Shown in pieces: positions 60,566 to 64,000 of a DNA stretch of 64,000 nt (its first letter is position 1; each line of letters begins with the position of its first letter). The DNA is from Paracoccaceae bacterium. GTDB lineage: Bacteria; Pseudomonadota; Alphaproteobacteria; Rhodobacterales; Rhodobacteraceae. The notes beneath the pieces are model-generated. The model was given only the letters and a program-made list of their open reading frames with translations. It was not told the origin of the DNA and did no database searches. The stretch spans positions 620,001 to 684,000 of the forward strand of contig JALHOL010000001.1 of assembly GCA_022843025.1 (NCBI GenBank), written 5' to 3'. The position numbers were made by a program, and so were the translations under genes.

Positions 60566-60636
60566 GCGGGTGCAGTTTGGCTTGCGCTGGGGCGCGGCTG
60601 GGGCAACGATAGGACACGCAGAAGAGGAGTCGCGCC

Positions 60637-60954
60637 ATGCTGGAGATCAGCCCGGAGAAAGTGGTGCATATCATTTACCAGTTCCGCGAGGAGGGCATCG
60701 CCGACCGCGAATTGCATGCCTTCATCGACGCGCTGAATGATGACGAGAAGGCGCATCTGACGGCGATAGCCTGGGTCGGGCGCGGTGCGTTTGAACCCGA
60801 GGATTATGCGACGGCGGTGGAGACGGCCTATACCGAGGCGACCGTGCCCACGGACCAGTATCTGATGGGGATGCCGCATCTGGCCGAAAACCTTGAGGCG
60901 GGGTTGGAGGCGATGGGGATCGACGTGACGGAAGTGGAGAGCGATTTCCTGTGA
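60637..60954 (+). CDS. DUF3775-domain protein
   Basis: A 105-residue acidic cytosolic protein beginning 'LEISPEKVVHIIYQFREEGI'. It has 'DDEKAHLTAIAWVGRGAFEP' and 'PHLAENLEAGLEAMGIDVTE', which match my recollection of DUF3775. This is an all-helical family without known function, found in alphaproteobacteria. AAGAGGAG lies 9 bp before the ATG. A tandem hairpin and one GGGTATTT element follow the stop. Confidence 0.8.
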   Translation: MLEISPEKVVHIIYQFREEGIADRELHAFIDALNDDEKAHLTAIAWVGRGAFEPEDYATAVETAYTEATVPTDQYLMGMPHLAENLEAGLEAMGIDVTEVESDFL

Positions 60955-60960
60955 GGTTTA

Positions 60961-61025
60961 GGGGGCTGCCGCCCCCGCCGCCCTGACGGGCGGCTCCCCC
61001 GCGGGTATTTGGGGCCAAGATGAAG
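60961..61025. repeat. Composite hairpin + GGGTATTT element downstream of DUF3775
   Basis: GGGGGC-TGCC-GCCCCC (60961-60976), GCCGCCC-TGAC-GGGCGGC (60977-60994), then TCCCCCGC and GGGTATTTGGGGCCAAGATG + AAG (61003-61025, one extra G). This is the same architecture as 47209-47272: two GC hairpins, a C-rich linker, then the element. It is a probable terminator for DUF3775 or part of a dispersed repeat. Confidence 0.72.
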
Positions 61026-61093
61026 CTGGGGGGCTTGCATTCCGGTCTCAGCGTCCAAACATATGCGGCAGGGCGAATGTGACGGGGGCCAAG

Positions 61094-61543
61094 ATGGCGG
61101 ATGCGGTCAAGCTGTGCTGTGCCGAATGCGGGCAGATGAACCGGGTGCCGGTGGCGCGGCTGGCGGCGGGGCCGAAATGCGGCATCTGCGGCGCGGCGCT
61201 GCTGGATGGGCGGGTGATGGAGTTGGACGCGGCGGCGCATGACAAGGCCGTACGCGGAGATGACCTGCCGCTGATCGTGGATTACTGGGCGGCGTGGTGT
61301 GGGCCATGCCGGATGATGGCGCCGGAATTCGCCAAGGCGGCGAAGGAGATGGCCCCTAAGGTGCGCTTTGCCAAGCTGGACACCGAGGCGCATCCGGCCG
61401 TGTCGCAGCGGGCCGGGATCCGGGGCATTCCGGCGTTGATCCTGTATCACCGGGGGCGCGAGGTGGCGCGGTTGGCGGGCGCACGCCCGGCGGCCGAAAT
61501 CATCGCCTTTGTGCGCCAGCACGTGGCCGTAGCCACCCCCTGA
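61094..61543 (+). CDS. trxC: Thioredoxin TrxC (thioredoxin 2)
   Basis: A 149-residue thioredoxin with an N-terminal zinc ribbon formed by 'CCAECGQ' and 'KCGICG' (CxxC pairs within residues 8-34). The active site is '[20 protein letters not shown]', and the conserved cis-Pro is in '[20 protein letters not shown]'. TrxC reduces disulfides and is typically induced by oxidative stress. ATG 61094 is the only start that preserves the zinc ribbon without an artificial extension. It lies just upstream of tRNA-Ala. Confidence 0.93.
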   Translation: MADAVKLCCAECGQMNRVPVARLAAGPKCGICGAALLDGRVMELDAAAHDKAVRGDDLPLIVDYWAAWCGPCRMMAPEFAKAAKEMAPKVRFAKLDTEAHPAVSQRAGIRGIPALILYHRGREVARLAGARPAAEIIAFVRQHVAVATP

Positions 61544-61559
61544 GCGGCGGGGGCGCGGC

Positions 61560-61588
61560 TTGACAAAGCGGGGGCAATCGGCAAAAAC
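61560..61588 (+). promoter_or_regulatory. Promoter of tRNA-Ala
   Basis: A perfect -35 TTGACA (61560-61565), a 17-bp spacer and a weak -10 AAAAAC (61583-61588) place the start site a few bases before the tRNA 5' end. Strong -35 with weak -10 is common for stable-RNA promoters in this group. Confidence 0.6.
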
Positions 61589-61598
61589 GCCGCCCGTG

Positions 61599-61675
<77 letters not shown>

Positions 61676-61738
61676 ATCGTTTTAAATCAAAGCCTTAGAA
61701 GTCTCGACAGGAAGTGTGCCAGCAAAGGGTGACACACA

Positions 61739-63376
61739 ATGAGGCTTCCTGCTTACCTTTACCCCTCCTGGCATGGCGTCTTCTACTTCCGCTGGCCGCT
61801 TCCTAGCACTGAAAATCATCCGCGACCGGACAGTGTCCGGTTGTCATTGGGCACCCGATGCCCGAGACAGGCAGGTGAGTTGGCCCGGTTTCTCGCTTCA
61901 TGCGGAGAACTGTTGCGCCGCCGTGGAGTTCCAACCGTGATGCGGCATGACGAACTCCGGGCCGTGATGCACGGCTACTTCAAGCAGGCTCTCGCCGCCC
62001 GGATCGACCAGATCGGCGCGAACGGACCGCCATCCGATCTTGACCTCGCCCCGCAGGCGACGACGCAGGCCCTCGCTGAGGGCACGTCTGAGGATTACTG
62101 GGGTATCATCGCTCCGAACGGCATTGATGCCTTCCTGCAGCGGCTCTGCGGGGCTACCGGTTTGCCAGAGCCGGGATCGACCAAAGAGGCAGATCGCGTC
62201 CTGCAAGAATACAAGATGGCCCACCGGGATTTCCTTCGGGCGCTGGTGAAGCACCAAGCTTCCCTTGAACACTACGACTTCACAAGCCCGCTGGTTTCGG
62301 TTGTTCAAGCCCATGCGCCGCTTCATCCGGCTGCACCGCTGCCATTAGCTGATGCGGGGATCGACTTGCAGCAAGCGATTGACGAGTATGTGGGGGAGAA
62401 CAGGCGGGCAGGGAGTTGGGCAAGTGCCACCTTTGAGAAGAAGGAAGCAGCCCTTGCCCTTCTGACGGAGTACTTCGGGGCGGATCGCCCCATCGGTGGG
62501 GTCACCAAGCGTGATGCCCAAGACATCAAACGCGTTCTTCTCGAACTGCCCGCCAACCGGCACAAGATGCCACAAACCCGTACGTTGTCACTGCGAGAGG
62601 CAACAGAAGTGACAGGCTTGGCGAAAATCTCTGCGGTGACAGTCAACGGCTACATCAGCACCTATCAGTCGTTCTTCGAGTGGGCCATGAAGAACGGCCA
62701 TGTCCAGATCAACCTGTTTGCGGGCACACGCGTTGGCAAGTCCAACAGCAAGGGACTACCTAAGCGGCAAGCCTATAAGCCGGAAGCCTTGAAGGCCGTT
62801 TACCTAGAGGTGACTGAGAACGGTTTGGGCCTCGTCAAAGCAGAAAGCCACAAGTGGGCCACACTGATAGCCATGTTTACGGGTGCGAGACTGAACGAGG
62901 TCTGCCAACTCGAAGTTGCAGACATCCAGCAACAGGACGGTATCTGGTTCTTTCATTTGATCGACGAGGGAGACAGCAACAAGAAGTTCAAGTCCGCTGC
63001 TGCACTTCGCAAGGTTCCCGTGCATGACGAGTTGGTGCGGCTTGGGCTGTTGGAGTATCGTGCGCGGATGCAAGCCCAACGCAAACCTCGGATGTTCCCC
63101 GAGTACACCCACTGCAAGAAGAATGGTTACGGCAGGGCTTTAGGCCGGTGGTTCAACGCTACTCTGACGCCTGCACTTGGCATTAAGTCTTCCCAGCATG
63201 TCTTTCACGGCCTACGGCATACAATGGTGACCCGACTTGCACAGGCTGGCGTTGCCGAACCAATTTACCAGTCAATCGTAGGGCACGAGCGGCAAGGCGT
63301 TACCCAGCAGGTGTATATGCGAGAGGGCTACACGCTGGCGCAATTGAAGGCAGCAATCGACTTGTTTGCAGTGTGA
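61739..63376 (+). CDS. Tyrosine-type site-specific integrase
   Basis: A 545-residue integrase. An Arg/Trp-rich N-terminal region ('YPSWHGVFYFRWPLPS') resembles the DUF6538-like N-terminus of many tRNA-targeting integrases. A core-binding helical domain (about 200-330) and the catalytic domain (about 340-545) follow. Catalytic residues are Arg384 ('FTGARLNEVCQL'), His490 and Arg493 ('HGLRHTMVTRLA'), His516 ('IVGHERQG') and Tyr526 ('VYMREGY'). All are present, so it looks active. AAAGGG precedes the ATG. A GTGTG/CACAC inverted repeat (61714-61737) just upstream may serve autoregulation or recombination. Codon use is less GC-biased than in neighbouring core genes. Confidence 0.93.
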   Translation: MRLPAYLYPSWHGVFYFRWPLPSTENHPRPDSVRLSLGTRCPRQAGELARFLASCGELLRRRGVPTVMRHDELRAVMHGYFKQALAARIDQIGANGPPSDLDLAPQATTQALAEGTSEDYWGIIAPNGIDAFLQRLCGATGLPEPGSTKEADRVLQEYKMAHRDFLRALVKHQASLEHYDFTSPLVSVVQAHAPLHPAAPLPLADAGIDLQQAIDEYVGENRRAGSWASATFEKKEAALALLTEYFGADRPIGGVTKRDAQDIKRVLLELPANRHKMPQTRTLSLREATEVTGLAKISAVTVNGYISTYQSFFEWAMKNGHVQINLFAGTRVGKSNSKGLPKRQAYKPEALKAVYLEVTENGLGLVKAESHKWATLIAMFTGARLNEVCQLEVADIQQQDGIWFFHLIDEGDSNKKFKSAAALRKVPVHDELVRLGLLEYRARMQAQRKPRMFPEYTHCKKNGYGRALGRWFNATLTPALGIKSSQHVFHGLRHTMVTRLAQAGVAEPIYQSIVGHERQGVTQQVYMREGYTLAQLKAAIDLFAV

Positions 63377-63489
63377 CTGCTAGCGCGTCGGGCCAAAGGG
63401 GATAGATACCTCCCGGCTTGAGCGTGGCGGACAGAAGCCGACACTCCCACGCGGATAGCAACAAAGGAGCACTGCACAGATGCTGGCTC

Positions 63490-64000
63490 ATGTTTGAGAA
63501 CGTCACACCAAGCAGACCGATCAATCTGTTCCGCCGACCTACCGGCGAGCGAAGCCCCGCCATCTTTGACAGGCTTGATGCCATTCAAGAGGAAGTCGAG
63601 TTGCATGAACAACGCAGGGCAAGAGACGCCCGCGCGGCAGACCGATACCGAAAGTGCCTCCGGGCAATCTGCTTGGACCTGTTCGATGCCATGCAGGCTG
63701 ACCAAGAGATGTGCGTAGGCGTCAGACGCGACAAATCCGCCCTCAGCAACAACGCTGCTTACCCAGAGTTCGTCTCGGCTCGCCAATTTCTAGATGCTTT
63801 GAAGGGCCTGTTGACGACAGGCTACGCAACGCAGGTCTCCTTGGGCACAGAAGCAAGCGGCAAGACCTCACGTATCAAGGGAACTCAGAAACTGCATTCT
63901 GCGCTCGCTATATGCATCGAGTACCCAGACGAAGTTATCGACACGACCGACCCAGTCCGTCTCAAGGTTGGCAAACCGCGCCAAACGAAGAAGTCGATAC
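63490..64000 (+). CDS. Unknown gene of the integrated element, truncated by window end
   Basis: An uninterrupted frame of 170 codons from ATG 63490 to the window edge with no stop. The protein is charged and helical at first ('FDRLDAIQEEVELHEQRRAR'), then has 'ICLDLFDAMQADQEMCVGVR', 'FVSARQFLDALKGLLTTGYA' and 'SLGTEASGKTSRIKGTQKLH'. I recognise no family. The Arg/Lys content and 'QFLDALKGLL' helix would suit a DNA-binding or replication-associated protein, which is only a guess. A GTG at 63424 is an alternative start. AAGGAG at 63464-63469 is far from 63490 for a ribosome site, so the start is uncertain. Low-GC codon use fits the island. Confidence 0.6.
   Translation, partial: MFENVTPSRPINLFRRPTGERSPAIFDRLDAIQEEVELHEQRRARDARAADRYRKCLRAICLDLFDAMQADQEMCVGVRRDKSALSNNAAYPEFVSARQFLDALKGLLTTGYATQVSLGTEASGKTSRIKGTQKLHSALAICIEYPDEVIDTTDPVRLKVGKPRQTKKSI

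Overview
The window is 64 kb of high-GC chromosome from an alphaproteobacterium, almost certainly a member of the Rhodobacteraceae. The evidence is the protein complement (mreBCD-PBP2-RodA block, TRAP transporters, an iron-sulfur CryB-type photolyase, AzlCD, a Hint-domain protein, DUF1028 and DUF3775 proteins) and a recurring intergenic motif related to GGGTATTTGGGCCAAGATGA. The genus cannot be fixed from this sequence alone. Nearly all of the window is core chromosome. Only the last 2.3 kb, beyond a tRNA-Ala gene, looks horizontally acquired.

Layout. 0-6.5 kb: RidA-like and DUF1028 proteins, a LysR regulator, a CbiX-type chelatase, and a hybrid histidine kinase divergent from a LuxR-type response regulator. 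6.6-13 kb (minus strand): a TetR regulator leading aruH-aruI (arginine transaminase and ketoarginine decarboxylase), followed by a class III aminotransferase and a glutamine-synthetase-like ligase. 13-17 kb: a CDF metal transporter, an SH3 protein, a hydroxyacid dehydrogenase and a nucleotide-sugar epimerase. 17-27.7 kb: a catabolic block of FAD amine/amino-acid oxidoreductase, iron alcohol dehydrogenase, aldehyde dehydrogenase, a second GS-like ligase, a TRAP transporter and an N-formylglutamate-amidohydrolase-like enzyme, divergent from an RpiR regulator. 27.7-29.2 kb: a ParE/RelB-type toxin-antitoxin pair with a perfect 18-bp operator, and a DMT exporter. 29.4-36.1 kb: the cell-shape operon mreB-mreC-mreD-mrdA-rodA with ghrA as its last gene. 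36-41 kb: a Hint protein, a possible PD-(D/E)XK nuclease, small unknown proteins and leuA. leuA is preceded by an unannotated leucine-rich leader peptide and alternative hairpins. 41-54.5 kb: SDR, photolyase, a secreted MORN-repeat protein, NadE, a secreted EEP-family enzyme, a PfkB kinase, an MBL hydrolase, a zincin, gltX and a MATE exporter. 54.6-60.6 kb: a tandem glycine riboswitch, gcvT-gcvH-gcvP, a terminator and azlCD. 60.6-64 kb: DUF3775, TrxC, tRNA-Ala(CGC), then an integrase and an open-ended gene of an integrated element.

How the parts fit. The minus-strand genes between 6.6 and 26.7 kb suggest nitrogen and carbon scavenging from arginine, amines or amino-alcohols: uptake by TRAP, gamma-glutamylation by GS homologues, then oxidation of alcohol and aldehyde groups. 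The glycine cleavage genes under a glycine riboswitch, with two hydroxypyruvate/glyoxylate-type reductases elsewhere, fit C1/C2 metabolism.

The least explained material is non-coding. It comprises a family of at least 11 copies of the GGGTATTT...CCAAGATGAAG element near gene ends, an 8-mismatch 53-bp repeat at two sites 41 kb apart, short A/T-stem hairpins, and the leuA leader. No CRISPR array, rRNA operon or complete insertion sequence was seen. The only gene-free stretch over 300 bases in the core chromosome is 22575-22893, apart from the riboswitch leader at 54502-54866; both are described below.
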